Of a DNA stretch of 64,000 bases, positions 1 to 11,652 are shown piece by piece. A program made the position numbers and the translations under genes. Within the stretch, counting starts at the first letter, position 1, and each line of letters opens with the position of its first letter. A model generated the notes under the pieces. It had not been told where the DNA came from. It searched no databases and saw only the letters and a program-made list of their open reading frames with translations. Source of the DNA: Burkholderiales bacterium (lineage in GTDB: Bacteria; Pseudomonadota; Gammaproteobacteria; Burkholderiales; SG8-41); the NCBI GenBank assembly GCA_022841375.1, contig JALHRQ010000003.1, forward strand, positions 104,692 to 168,691. Reading direction: 5' to 3'.

Positions 1-937
1 ATTTTTCATTTTCCGCTTTCAGGAATGCACTGAATGCGGCCGGCGTCGTGCCGACACCATCGGCGCCCAGTGCCGCAAAACGTTCGCGAACGTCATTCGT
101 ATTAAGTGCTTTAACGACTTCGGCGTTGATGCGGTTCAACCGGTCGGCAGGAAGCTTGGCCGGTCCGAACAGGCCGAACCAGAGGTCGGCATCGTAGCCG
201 GGGATGCCCGCCTCAACGATGGTGGGCACGCCGGGTAGCGCATTGATGCGTTTTTTGCCGGATACGCCAAGGGCGCGGACACGACCCTGCTTGATGAACG
301 GCAGGGCCACCACGGGAACATCGAACAGGATCTGAATCGAGCCGCTGAACATTTCCGGATAGACCAGCGCCGTGCCTTTGTACGGCAAGTGCACGATGTT
401 GATACCAGCGAGCAGTTTGAGCAGTTCACCGGAGAGGTGGAACTGCGTGCCGGTGCCGGATGAGCCGAAATTCATTTTGCCAGGTTGTGCCTTGGCCAGC
501 GCGACCAGTTCCTTGATCGATTGCGCCGGTACTTGTGAGCCGACGAGCAGCACGTTCGGTGAAGTCGCGACCTGGGTGACAGGCGAGAAATCCGCCAGCG
601 AATCGTAAGGCGGTTTGGCGTAAAGATGCGGTCCGATGGCGTGGGTGCTGGTGGTGCCCATCAGCAGCGTGTAGCCGTCTGCGGTTGCGGTGACGGCAAT
701 ACGCGAACCCAGTGTACCGCCGGCGCCGGGCCGGTTGTCCACGACAACCTGCTGGCCAAACTGCTCGGCACTTTTTTGCGCGACGACGCGGGCGAGGATG
801 TCCGTTGCCCCGCCGACCGGGAAGGGGATGATCATGCGCACGGCGCGGTTCGGATAACTGTCGGCAGCCTGTGCGGGCTGGAATGCGCCGGTCCACAGGG
901 CTGCGGCACAGAGGGTGGCGGTTAGGGCTCGGTTCAT
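1..937 (-). CDS. Bug-family periplasmic binding protein (partial, C-terminus off the window)
   Basis: Bug proteins are periplasmic, Venus-flytrap receptors for small carboxylates, homologous to TctC of tripartite tricarboxylate transporters. The reading frame begins at 937 (MNRALTATLCAAALW) with a signal peptide ending near AQAA. It shows the first ligand loop PFPVGGATDILARVV, the VDNRPGAGGT motif, and HLPYKGTA in domain 2. About 312 codons are visible and the frame stays open at base 1, so only the last few residues are missing. It lies downstream of cysB on the same strand, 91 bases away, with no sign of functional linkage. Family assignment is secure; the ligand is unknown. Confidence 0.93.
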   Translation of the reverse strand, partial: MNRALTATLCAAALWTGAFQPAQAADSYPNRAVRMIIPFPVGGATDILARVVAQKSAEQFGQQVVVDNRPGAGGTLGSRIAVTATADGYTLLMGTTSTHAIGPHLYAKPPYDSLADFSPVTQVATSPNVLLVGSQVPAQSIKELVALAKAQPGKMNFGSSGTGTQFHLSGELLKLLAGINIVHLPYKGTALVYPEMFSGSIQILFDVPVVALPFIKQGRVRALGVSGKKRINALPGVPTIVEAGIPGYDADLWFGLFGPAKLPADRLNRINAEVVKALNTNDVRERFAALGADGVGTTPAAFSAFLKAENEK

Positions 938-1028
938 GGCAAAACTACGGTAAATGGTATTCGTCTTGTGCGGTCAATCTACTCCCGCGGTCCGTGCATC
1001 TCAAGCAGGAATGATGCCCGCGTGATTT

Positions 1029-1973
1029 CTAGGGTGCGGCGACCGGCGTGCTGCCCCCGCTCAGTGCAGCATTGACCACCGTGCGGCCCAATGTCGGTGC
1101 AAACAGTTCGATGAAATCGTAGACATAGCCGCGTAGCCAGGCGTTGCGCCGCAGGGCGATGCGCGTCGTACTCGGTTCGAACAGATGATCGGCATTGATC
1201 AGGCGCACGCCATGATCGCGCGCAGGGTCAAAGGCCATCTTGGCGAGGATGCCGATGCCCATGCCCTGTTCAACATAGGCCTTGATCACGTCGGCGGCCA
1301 CCGCGGTGAGCACGACATTGGGTTTGATGTTTGCGGAATCGAAGGCGCGTTTGATCGGCGAGTTGGCTGTGAATGCGAAGTCATAGGTGATCAACGGATA
1401 TTGCGCGATTTTTTCCAGGGTCAGCGGGCCGGCGCCGAGCAGCGGATGCCGCAGCGGCGTGATCACGCTGCGCGTCCATTGCGCACACGGCAGCGTCACC
1501 AGTTCTTCGAACTCTTCGTCCGATTCGGTGGCGATGCCGACATCGGCGACGCCGTCGCGCAGCAGGCCGGCAATCTGCGCGGGACTGCCTTCGCGCAGCG
1601 TCAGCCGCACCTGCGGATAACGTTTCATGAAGCGCGACACCACCGGCGGCAGCGCATAACGCGCCTGGGTGTGCGTGGTGGCGATGACCAGTGTGCCGCT
1701 GCCGCCGGCGTTGAAGTCGCGGCCGACCTCGCGCAGGTTGTCGGTGTCGCGCAGGATGCGTTCGGCGATGTCGAGCACGATACGGCCCGGTTCGGTCAGC
1801 GCAGTGATGCGTTTGCCGTTGCGCACAAGGATGGTGACGCCGAGTTCTTCCTCGAGCAGGCGGATCTGTTTGCTGATGCCCGGCTGCGAGGTAAACAGCG
1901 ATTCCGCGGCATCCGTGACCTTAAGTCCGTTGCGGGCGATTTCGCGCAAATAGCGTAATTGCTGTAAATTCAA
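1029..1973 (-). CDS. cysB: LysR-type transcriptional regulator CysB
   Basis: A 314-residue LysR regulator, close to the usual CysB length. The N-terminal winged helix-turn-helix (residues 1-60: MNLQQLRYLREI, then TSQPGISKQIRLLEEELG) is typical. The effector domain carries TTHTQARY near residue 100, the sulfate/O-acetylserine-pocket signature of CysB/Cbl. It diverges from cysI, with about 120 AT-rich bases between the starts, which fits activation of sulfite reductase under sulfur limitation and negative autoregulation. Cbl or another CysB paralogue is possible, but the context favours CysB. Confidence 0.93.
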   Translation of the reverse strand: MNLQQLRYLREIARNGLKVTDAAESLFTSQPGISKQIRLLEEELGVTILVRNGKRITALTEPGRIVLDIAERILRDTDNLREVGRDFNAGGSGTLVIATTHTQARYALPPVVSRFMKRYPQVRLTLREGSPAQIAGLLRDGVADVGIATESDEEFEELVTLPCAQWTRSVITPLRHPLLGAGPLTLEKIAQYPLITYDFAFTANSPIKRAFDSANIKPNVVLTAVAADVIKAYVEQGMGIGILAKMAFDPARDHGVRLINADHLFEPSTTRIALRRNAWLRGYVYDFIELFAPTLGRTVVNAALSGGSTPVAAP

Positions 1974-2094
1974 TGACTTACCTTAATTTTCTACTCTTAT
2001 ATAACAAAATGATCTTAATAATTAATAACATATTCTTGGACGATATATAAGGGGGTATCTAGTATCGGCAGCCTTAAGTATCAAGGTGCCGGAC
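1974..2094. promoter_or_regulatory. divergent cysB/cysI promoter region
   Basis: This spacer is strikingly AT-rich compared with its flanks (TTATATAACAAAATG, AATTAATAACATATT). It contains TATATA at 2044-2049 as a possible -10 for cysI, with no good -35 upstream, as expected for a CysB-activated promoter. CysB sites are loosely defined, so I do not mark an operator. Function is inferred from position between a LysR gene and its likely target. Confidence 0.5.
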
Positions 2095-3795
2095 ATGTAT
2101 TTGTATGACGAGATCGATCAGCGCTTGGTGGACGAACGGGTGGCCCAGTTTCGCGGCCAGACCCGGCGTTTCCTCGCGGGCGAACTGAGCGAAGACAATT
2201 ACCGTCCGCTGCGCCTGCAAAATGGTCTTTATATTCAACGATTTGCGCCGATGTTGCGGGTGGCGATTCCTTATGGATTATTGTCTTCCCGGCAATTGCG
2301 GGCACTCGCTCACATAGCCCGCAAATGGGATCGCGGCTATGGCCATTTCAGCACCCGCCAGAACATCCAGTACAACTGGCCCAAGCTTGAAGACGTTCCC
2401 GAAATCCTCGCCCATCTGGCCTCGGTGCAAATGCACGCGATCCAGACCAGTGGCAACTGCATCCGCAATACCACCAGCGATCATTTCGCCGGCATCGCAC
2501 CCGACGAGATCGTTGATCCGCTGCTGTGGTGCGAACTGATCCGCCAGTGGTCGACCTTCCATCCGGAATTCGCCTTCTTGCCGCGCAAGTTCAAGATCGC
2601 GGTGTCGGGCGCGGAACAGGATCGCGCGGCAATCCAGGTGCATGACATCGGCCTGCAGGCGGTGCGCGGCGCCAATGGCGAGGTCGGTTTCCGCGTGCTG
2701 GTCGGTGGTGGCCTCGGCCGCACGCCGATCATCGGCACGGTGATCCGCGAGTTCCTGCCGTGGCCGCATCTGCTGACCTACCTGGACGCCATCCTGCGCG
2801 TCTACAACCGCTTCGGCCGCCGCGACAACAAATACAAGGCGCGCATCAAGATTCTGGTGAAGGAACTGACGCCGGAAGAATTTCGTAAACAGGTCGATGC
2901 CGAATGGGTACATCTGAAAGATGGTCCCGCAAAACTGACCGCTGCTGAAGTCAGCCGCATCGACGCGCGTTTCACGCGCCCGCAGTATCAACAACTTGAT
3001 GCGCTGTCGGTGCAATACACCCAGGCGCTGGCGCGCGAACGCGGATTTGCCAGCTGGGCCGGCCGCAATGTGCATCCGCACAAGGTGCCGGGCTACGCCG
3101 CAGTCACGCTGTCACTGAAAAAGACCGGCGTGCCGCCAGGCGATGCGACTGCCGACCAGATGGATGCGGTGGCGGATCTCGCCGACCGTTACAGCTTCGG
3201 TGAACTGCGCGTGTCGCATGAACAGAACCTGGTGCTGTCGGACGTGCGCCAATCGGATCTGCATGCGTTGTGGCTGGAAGCCAAGTTGCTGGGGCTGGCG
3301 ACGCCGAACATCGGCCTGATCACCAACATAATTGCCTGCCCCGGCGGCGATTTCTGCTCGCTGGCCAATGCCAAGTCGATTCCGGTGGCGGAAGCGATCC
3401 AGCGCCGCTTTGATGATCTGGATTACCAGCACGATATCGGCGAACTCGACCTGAACATTTCCGGCTGCATGAATTCCTGCGGTCACCATCATGTCGGTCA
3501 TATCGGCATTCTCGGCGTCGACAAGCAGGGTGCGGAGTTCTATCAGATTTCCATTGGCGGCGCGCAAGGCAACGCGGCGTCACTGGGCAAGGTCATCGGC
3601 CCGTCGTTCGCGCAGGATGAAGTACCGGATGTGATCGAAAAGCTGATCGAAACCTATCTCGAACACCGCGACAGCGAATCTGAAAAATTCATCGATGTCG
3701 TACGGCGCATCGGCGTCACCCCTTTCAAGGAGCATGTTTATGGCTACCCTGATCAAAAACGCGAAAATGGCAAACGACAGCTGGCTGCGGCTTGA
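2095..3795 (+). CDS. cysI: sulfite reductase haemoprotein subunit (nitrite/sulfite reductase family)
   Basis: Catalyses six-electron reduction of sulfite to sulfide with sirohaem and a 4Fe-4S cluster. The cluster/sirohaem cysteines are visible as CPGGDFC (about residues 415-421) and SGCMNSCGHH (Cys458, Cys462). RDNKYKAR and HFSTRQNIQ are further family motifs. I chose ATG 2095 (MYLYDEIDQRL) because this is where the betaproteobacterial family begins and AAGG lies 8 bases upstream; an in-frame GTG at 2086 would add three residues. It overlaps the next gene by 56 bases. A ferredoxin-nitrite reductase is the alternative, but CysB, DUF934 and cobA neighbours argue for sulfite. Confidence 0.93.
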   Translation: MYLYDEIDQRLVDERVAQFRGQTRRFLAGELSEDNYRPLRLQNGLYIQRFAPMLRVAIPYGLLSSRQLRALAHIARKWDRGYGHFSTRQNIQYNWPKLEDVPEILAHLASVQMHAIQTSGNCIRNTTSDHFAGIAPDEIVDPLLWCELIRQWSTFHPEFAFLPRKFKIAVSGAEQDRAAIQVHDIGLQAVRGANGEVGFRVLVGGGLGRTPIIGTVIREFLPWPHLLTYLDAILRVYNRFGRRDNKYKARIKILVKELTPEEFRKQVDAEWVHLKDGPAKLTAAEVSRIDARFTRPQYQQLDALSVQYTQALARERGFASWAGRNVHPHKVPGYAAVTLSLKKTGVPPGDATADQMDAVADLADRYSFGELRVSHEQNLVLSDVRQSDLHALWLEAKLLGLATPNIGLITNIIACPGGDFCSLANAKSIPVAEAIQRRFDDLDYQHDIGELDLNISGCMNSCGHHHVGHIGILGVDKQGAEFYQISIGGAQGNAASLGKVIGPSFAQDEVPDVIEKLIETYLEHRDSESEKFIDVVRRIGVTPFKEHVYGYPDQKRENGKRQLAAA

Positions 3796-4258
3796 CTGGA
3801 CTGCCGACGGCAGCCTGCCGACGGTACCGGCCACCGGCGACGTGCTGGTCCCGCTGCGCCTGTGGCGGGGCCTCGCCGATGAACTGCTGAGTCGCACCAC
3901 GGGCAAACTCGGCTTGTGGCTGGAAAGCGACGAGGATCCGGTGCTGATCGCCGACAGTCTCGACGCGTTCAGCGTGATTGCCGTCGATTTTCCGCAGTTC
4001 ACCGATGGCCGCGGTTACTCGACTGCTCGTCTGCTGCGCGAGCGTTATGGCTGGAAGGGCGAATTGCGCGCCATTGGCGACATTCAGCGCGATCAGTTGT
4101 ATTACCTGTCGCGCTGCGGCTTTGATTCCTTCCTGCTCAATGACGGACTTGACGTGCAGGAAGCGCTGACGGCCTTCAACGATTTCAGTGAGTCCTACCA
4201 AACCTCGGTGGATCAGCCGGTACCGCTGTTCCGCCGTCGTGAAAAAGAAGCGGCCTGA
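3740..4258 (+). CDS. DUF934 protein, sulfite-reduction associated
   Basis: A 172-residue protein of the DUF934 family, which is nearly always encoded immediately after cysI in Beta- and Gammaproteobacteria and is thought to assist sulfite reduction; its biochemical role is unknown. Family features include FPQFTDGRGYSTARLLR and GFDSFLL. The start at 3740 (MATLIKNAK) has AAGGAG six bases upstream (3728-3733) and lies inside the cysI end, suggesting translational coupling. ATG 3734 would add two residues. No membrane segment or cofactor motif is visible. Confidence 0.9.
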   Translation: MATLIKNAKMANDSWLRLDWTADGSLPTVPATGDVLVPLRLWRGLADELLSRTTGKLGLWLESDEDPVLIADSLDAFSVIAVDFPQFTDGRGYSTARLLRERYGWKGELRAIGDIQRDQLYYLSRCGFDSFLLNDGLDVQEALTAFNDFSESYQTSVDQPVPLFRRREKEAA

Positions 4259-4262
4259 ACGA

Positions 4263-5081
4263 ATGACGGCTATCGGTACGGTTTATCTCGTCGGCGCAGG
4301 GCCGGGTGCGCCCGACCTGCTGACGTTGCGCGCAGCAGAACTGCTGCGCCGTGCCGATATCGTGTTTTACGACGCGCTGGTGCATGCCGACACGATTGCG
4401 CTCGCGGTTAAAGCCGAGAAAATAGCCGTCGGCAAACGCTGCGGCCGCCATTCGACTGCGCAACGCTTTATCAACAAGCGGCTGGTCGATGCCGTGCAGA
4501 AACATGCGGTGGTCGTGCGGCTCAAGGGCGGCGACCCGATGCTGTTTGGCCGCGCGCAGGAAGAAATCGACGAACTGACTGCAGCCGGTATCCCATTTGA
4601 AGTGGTGCCCGGCATTACTTCGGCCCTGGCGGCCAGCGCCGAACTCGGCGTATCCCTGACCCAGCGCGGTATTGCCCGCAGCGTGGTGCTGACCACGCCA
4701 CGCGTCGGCAACGATGAAACGTCCAGCGACTGGGCGGCAGGCATTGATGCTGGCAGCACCGTGGTGGTGTACATGGGCGTCGGTAAAGCCGCTGAAGTGG
4801 TCGAAAAACTGCGTGTGCGTGGCGTGGCGGCGGACACGCCGGTCGTCATCGTGGAAAACGCGACCCTGCCGGGGCGCCGGGAAAACTGGTGCACGGTGGC
4901 GACGCTGGAAGCGGCCGCAAGGCAGTCGGTGGAGGGGCCGGCGCTGATCGTCATCGGTCAGGTGCTCGAGAAGGCGCGATGTAGAACGCCGGACGTTCAA
5001 AGGCCCGATCAACGGGCTGACAGCAGCAATCCAGCCTGCAGCCGCAGTAATGCTCGTTTAAATAAGTGTGGAGCGTTATGA
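4263..5081 (+). CDS. cobA: uroporphyrinogen-III C-methyltransferase (SUMT)
   Basis: Uses two S-adenosylmethionine to convert uroporphyrinogen III to precorrin-2, the precursor of sirohaem for CysI. Motifs: VGAGPGAPDLLT at the N-terminus, RLKGGDPMLFGRAQEE near residue 85, VPGITSALA, and a C-terminal half ending ALIVIGQVL. It starts 4 bases after the DUF934 stop. The CysG oxidase/ferrochelatase domains are absent, so those steps must be encoded elsewhere. After residue about 240 comes a tail of about 33 residues that looks unlike the family. Length 272 residues. Confidence 0.9.
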   Translation: MTAIGTVYLVGAGPGAPDLLTLRAAELLRRADIVFYDALVHADTIALAVKAEKIAVGKRCGRHSTAQRFINKRLVDAVQKHAVVVRLKGGDPMLFGRAQEEIDELTAAGIPFEVVPGITSALAASAELGVSLTQRGIARSVVLTTPRVGNDETSSDWAAGIDAGSTVVVYMGVGKAAEVVEKLRVRGVAADTPVVIVENATLPGRRENWCTVATLEAAARQSVEGPALIVIGQVLEKARCRTPDVQRPDQRADSSNPACSRSNARLNKCGAL

Positions 5082-5150
5082 TTTAAGCCGTTGGTCGGCA
5101 CGGTTTTTCGCCGCGCCGGCAATGCCGGGCGGTTCAGCGGAGGCAGGCTT

Positions 5151-5588
5151 TTGACCAAGGCAAAGCTCTATGACGATTTGCTCATGGAGCACATCAAGCA
5201 TGCGCGGAACTACCGCGTCATCGAGAACGCTGATCGTACGGCCGACGGCAGCAACCCGCTGTGCGGCGACGACATGACCCTGTTTCTGCGCCTGGATGGC
5301 GGGCGGATTGTGGACATCGCTTTCCAGTGCACCTGTTGCGGTGTCTCAATGGCATCTGCCTCGATCATGACCGAGCAGGTGCAAGGCAGGGCCGTAGCCG
5401 AGGTCAGGGCGATGGGGCGGGCGTTTCGCAATATGCTGGAACATGCCGCCGACTCGCCGCTTCCCGGCGACATGCCGGGTGCGCAAGCCATGCTGGAAAC
5501 TGCGCGTGAATATCCGGCGCGGGCTCGTTGCGCCGCACTACCTTGGACAACGCTGGAGAACATGCTGGCGAATCTGTCCGAAGATTGA
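5151..5588 (+). CDS. SufU/NifU-like iron-sulfur scaffold protein
   Basis: A 145-residue U-type scaffold. Conserved cysteines are Cys38 (NPLCGDD), Cys63 (in CTCCGVSMASAS) and Cys127 (ARCAALPW), matching the three cluster or zinc ligands of SufU/IscU. Two additional cysteines (60 and 62) precede the second ligand. Start TTG 5151 is preferred because GGAGG lies 7 bases upstream; an upstream TTG (5091) would add 20 residues without such support. Position behind cysI and cobA suggests a role in cluster supply to sulfite reductase, which is inference. It could equally be a general SUF component. Confidence 0.82.
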   Translation: MTKAKLYDDLLMEHIKHARNYRVIENADRTADGSNPLCGDDMTLFLRLDGGRIVDIAFQCTCCGVSMASASIMTEQVQGRAVAEVRAMGRAFRNMLEHAADSPLPGDMPGAQAMLETAREYPARARCAALPWTTLENMLANLSED

Positions 5589-5648
5589 TTCGCGGGATTC
5601 GCAATGCCCGGCTGGCCCATGCATGCCTAGCCGCACACTCTGAAAAAA

Positions 5649-5671
5649 CGCTAAAATTCAGCCTTTTAGCG
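5649..5671. promoter_or_regulatory. inverted repeat and possible -10 upstream of ribF
   Basis: CGCTAAAA and TTTTAGCG form perfect 8-base arms around a 7-base spacer, 27 bases before ribF. The left arm contains TAAAAT, a plausible -10 hexamer; no convincing -35 is seen. It may be a ribF promoter overlapped by an operator, or a weak terminator for the preceding operon. Confidence 0.35.
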
Positions 5672-5697
5672 CGCTTCTCTGGGAACAAGGCGGGTTC

Positions 5698-6633
5698 ATG
5701 CAAATCCTGCGCAGCGTTCCGGACGCTGCCTCCAGCCCCGTCGCGCTGACCATTGGCAATTTCGACGGGGTTCATCTCGGCCATCAGGCCATGCTCGCCA
5801 AGCTGCGCGCAGCTGCGGCTGCGCGCGGGCTGCCCGCATGCGTGATGACTTTCGAACCGCACCCTCGCGAATTTTTTGCACCGGACCAGGCGCCGGTGCG
5901 GCTGACTTCGTTGCGCGAAAAACTGAGCATGCTCCGCCTCCATGGCGTTGAACGGACTTATGTGCTGCGCTTCAATTTCGCGCTGGCGCAGGTGACGGCA
6001 CAGGATTTCATCGAGCGCATTCTGCTGCGCGGCCTCGGCGTGCGCTGGCTGCAGGTCGGTGATGATTTTCGTTTCGGTGCGCGCCGCGCCGGGGATCTCG
6101 CGATGCTGCGCGCGCAGGCGGGGCAACACGGTCTTGAAGTCGAGGGCATGGCTACGGTCGAACATGACGGGGGACGCGTGTCGAGCACCGCGGTGCGGGA
6201 CACTCTGGCTTCAGGTGATGTGGAAAGAGCCGGACGCCTGCTGGGCCGGCCATACAGCATCAGCGGGCGCGTGGTTCGTGGTGATCAACTCGGACGCGAA
6301 CTCGGTTTTCCGACGGCGAACGTGCAGATGAAGCACAATCGACCGCCGCTGACCGGCATCTTTGCAGTGGAACTCACACGCAGTGATGGCAGGCGGCTAC
6401 AGGGCGTTGCGAGCCTGGGTGTGCGGCCGACGGTGAAAGCGCGCGGAGCTGCCCCGGTGCTTGAAGTATATATATTTGATTTTAAACAAGAAATTTACGG
6501 AGAACTGGTGCAGGTCGATTTCCTGCACAAATTCCGTGATGAAGCGAAATACGTGGATCTGGCAACGTTGAAGCAGCAGATCGCGCGCGATGTTGCCGAT
6601 ACGCGCACTTTTTTTTCGCGGCGTGCGGCCTGA
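5698..6633 (+). CDS. ribF: bifunctional riboflavin kinase / FAD synthetase
   Basis: Converts riboflavin to FMN and then FAD in the cytoplasm. The N-terminal adenylyltransferase domain (1 to about 180) has GNFDGVHLGHQAML and the C-terminal flavokinase domain (from about 185) has the GFPTAN motif, followed by GVRPT. Length 311 is normal. Its position just before ileS-lspA-ispH matches the conserved proteobacterial order. No FMN riboswitch is visible upstream. Confidence 0.96.
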   Translation: MQILRSVPDAASSPVALTIGNFDGVHLGHQAMLAKLRAAAAARGLPACVMTFEPHPREFFAPDQAPVRLTSLREKLSMLRLHGVERTYVLRFNFALAQVTAQDFIERILLRGLGVRWLQVGDDFRFGARRAGDLAMLRAQAGQHGLEVEGMATVEHDGGRVSSTAVRDTLASGDVERAGRLLGRPYSISGRVVRGDQLGRELGFPTANVQMKHNRPPLTGIFAVELTRSDGRRLQGVASLGVRPTVKARGAAPVLEVYIFDFKQEIYGELVQVDFLHKFRDEAKYVDLATLKQQIARDVADTRTFFSRRAA

Positions 6634-6705
6634 AACGCAGATCTAAACCGGTTAGAACAAAGCAGTTTGAAAAAGTATTGAAAAGATTGTTGAAATTGAG
6701 CAGAC

Positions 6706-9512
<2,807 letters not shown>

Positions 9513-9516
<4 letters not shown>

Positions 9517-9992
9517 TGTGGCGCTGGCTGCTGCTCTCCGGCGTGGTGGTGGCGCTGGATCAGCTCACCAAATATGTCGCGGTTGCGCAGCTGACGGGCC
9601 AACCGCCGGTGGAAGTGACGTCGTTTTTCAATCTGCTGCTGGTCTATAACCGTGGTGCGGCGTTCAGCTTTCTCGCCGGCGCGGGCGGCTGGCAGCGCGA
9701 ACTGTTTACCGGCATTGCGCTGATCGCTTCGGCGTGGATCATCTGGCTGCTTTATCGTCATCCGCAGCAGACGCTGTTCAGTCTGGCGCTGGCGCTGGTG
9801 CTCGGCGGTGCAATCGGCAACGTGATCGATCGCGTGATGATCGGCGCGGTAGTCGACTTTCTCGATTTTCATGCCTTCGGCTGGCACTGGCCGGCATTCA
9901 ACGTTGCCGACTCCGCAATCACCTGCGGCGCAGCCTTGTTGGTGTGGGATGGTATTTTCGCCGGTTCACAGGCGAAGAATAATCATAAGTAA
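9513..9992 (+). CDS. lspA: lipoprotein signal peptidase (signal peptidase II)
   Basis: Inner-membrane aspartic protease that cleaves prolipoproteins at the lipobox. Four hydrophobic segments are evident. Catalytic aspartates are in [14 protein letters not shown] and [14 protein letters not shown] and [10 protein letters not shown] are further signatures. Start is the ATG at 9513 or the adjacent one at 9516 (MMWRWLLLS); the first overlaps the ileS stop by four bases. Length 159 is standard. Confidence 0.97.
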
Positions 9993-10046
9993 TTGTTTTT
10001 ATTGATAAAATTATGAGTCGCTACCGTCGTGGCGCCGGCGCAAGGG

Positions 10047-10052
10047 TATAAT
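10047..10052 (+). promoter_or_regulatory. -10 element directly in front of ispH
   Basis: A perfect TATAAT lies 7 bases before the ispH ATG, so a transcript from it would begin at or next to the start codon (leaderless or nearly so). There is no recognisable -35 hexamer at 16-18 bases upstream. Read-through from lspA is the alternative source of ispH mRNA. Confidence 0.5.
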
Positions 10053-10059
10053 CCGCACC

Positions 10060-10995
10060 ATGCAAGTTCTGCTCGCCAATCCCCGTGGTTTTTGTGCCGG
10101 CGTCGATCGCGCGATCGAAATCGTCGAGCGTGCGCTGGTACTGCACGGCGCGCCGATCTATGTGCGTCATGAAGTCGTACACAACAAATTTGTCGTCAAC
10201 GACCTGCGCAACAAGGGCGCGGTGTTCGTTGAGGAACTGGCCGAAGTGCCTTCGGGCAGCACGGTGATTTTCAGCGCACACGGCGTGTCGCAGGATGTGC
10301 GCCGCGAGGCCGATGCGCGCGGCCTCAAGGTTTTCGATGCGACCTGTCCGCTGGTGACCAAGGTCCATGTCGAGGTCGCCAAAATGCGTGAACAGGGACG
10401 TGAAATCGTGATGATCGGACATCGCGGCCACCCTGAAGTCGAAGGCACGATGGGCCAGAGCGACGGCGGCATGCATCTGGTCGAAGGTCCCAATGATGTG
10501 CCTGGCCTCAAGGTCGGCGATGAAAACAACCTGGCTTATGTCACGCAGACCACGCTGTCGATGGATGACGCGGCGCGCACAGTTGCCGCACTTAAAAAAC
10601 GCTTCCCGCAAATCGTCGGCCCGAAAAAAGACGATATCTGTTACGCCACGCAGAACCGTCAGGACGCGATCAAGACCCTCGCGCAGCGCTGCGATGTGGT
10701 GATCGTGGTGGGTTCACCCAACAGTTCCAATTCCAACCGCCTGCGTGAAGTCGCCGAGCAACTGGGCGTTCCCGCGTACATGGTGGATAACGCCACCGAA
10801 TTACAGCCTGAGTGGGTGGACGGCAAAAAAATCGTCGGCGTGACTGCAGGCGCTTCTGCGCCGGAGGTGCTGGTACAGGCGGTGATTGAGCGGCTGCGTG
10901 GACTGGGCGCCAACAGTGTCAGCACGCTGGATGGTATTGCCGAGCGGGTGACTTTTCCGTTGCCCAAGGGGCTGGTTGTTACCGCAGCCAGCTGA
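10060..10995 (+). CDS. ispH: 4-hydroxy-3-methylbut-2-enyl diphosphate reductase
   Basis: Last step of the methylerythritol phosphate pathway, yielding IPP and DMAPP with a 4Fe-4S cluster. The three cluster cysteines are visible in RGFCAGV (residue about 12), DATCPLV (about 97) and ICYATQNRQ (about 195). Substrate motifs [11 protein letters not shown] and [10 protein letters not shown] are intact. Length 311 matches the family. It converges with the tonB-like gene, whose stop directly abuts its own. Confidence 0.98.
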   Translation: MQVLLANPRGFCAGVDRAIEIVERALVLHGAPIYVRHEVVHNKFVVNDLRNKGAVFVEELAEVPSGSTVIFSAHGVSQDVRREADARGLKVFDATCPLVTKVHVEVAKMREQGREIVMIGHRGHPEVEGTMGQSDGGMHLVEGPNDVPGLKVGDENNLAYVTQTTLSMDDAARTVAALKKRFPQIVGPKKDDICYATQNRQDAIKTLAQRCDVVIVVGSPNSSNSNRLREVAEQLGVPAYMVDNATELQPEWVDGKKIVGVTAGASAPEVLVQAVIERLRGLGANSVSTLDGIAERVTFPLPKGLVVTAAS

Positions 10996-11652
10996 TCAGT
11001 AAGCCTTGCCGCGGAAACTTTCCGCGACGTCCAGCGTTTCAAAATTTACTTCGATCAGCAACAGACTTTTCACCGGCACGCCATCTTTAAGGCCCGGTGT
11101 GTAGCTGGCCGAGCCGAAGGCGGCCACGACGGCAGCCACAAACGGATCGGCGGCGTTTTTTCCCGGAACCACCACATTTTCGACACGACCTCTTTCGTCT
11201 ATGAACACGCGCAGCGTGAAAGCGGCGGTGAGGCCCTGTTCGGCGGCGGCTTTCGGATACACCGGATCGACGCGGGTGCGGATCTGTGGCCGGGTATCGA
11301 GTTCGTTCGTCAGGTAATAACGCGGAGACGATCCCAATGGCAGTAGTCCGTCGCGGCCGGCAACGGGTTCGCTGCCGGTAATCAATGCAGGCGTGGCCTC
11401 ATCCGGCGCCGGCGTTGATGTTTCGGGCATGTCGCTGACCAGATCAACTACGACACCTGCTTGCTGAAACATGACCTGCAGCACGGAGGGTGCAGTGGCA
11501 GGCAATTGGATGGCCGTATTCATGATGACTCCGCCGTCGGGTTTGCCCGCGGCAGACAGCAGCAGGGCGGCGTGCATCGAGGCAGAAATCACCAAGGCCC
11601 AAACGGCGCGCCCCGCCGGAGCGGGGCGCGAAGTATCAACAGCGTCCATCAT
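10996..11652 (-). CDS. TonB C-terminal-domain protein at the end of the pilin operon
   Basis: 218 residues. A single signal anchor (about 17-34, AVWALVISASMHAALLLSA) is followed by a linker and a TonB-type C-terminal domain (about 115-205) with VDPVYPKAAAEQGLTA and VFIDERGRVENV. TonB proteins transmit inner-membrane energy to outer-membrane receptors. The start ATG shares one base with the pilY1 stop (TGATG), so it is co-translated with pilY1. No exbB/exbD is near. It may anchor or energise a pilus-tip component, or be an unrelated passenger of the operon. Confidence 0.85.
   Translation of the reverse strand: MMDAVDTSRPAPAGRAVWALVISASMHAALLLSAAGKPDGGVIMNTAIQLPATAPSVLQVMFQQAGVVVDLVSDMPETSTPAPDEATPALITGSEPVAGRDGLLPLGSSPRYYLTNELDTRPQIRTRVDPVYPKAAAEQGLTAAFTLRVFIDERGRVENVVVPGKNAADPFVAAVVAAFGSASYTPGLKDGVPVKSLLLIEVNFETLDVAESFRGKAY

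Noticed and set aside
1185..1958. 257-codon plus-strand frame inside cysB
   Set aside because: Shadow frame; cysB on the other strand is unambiguous.
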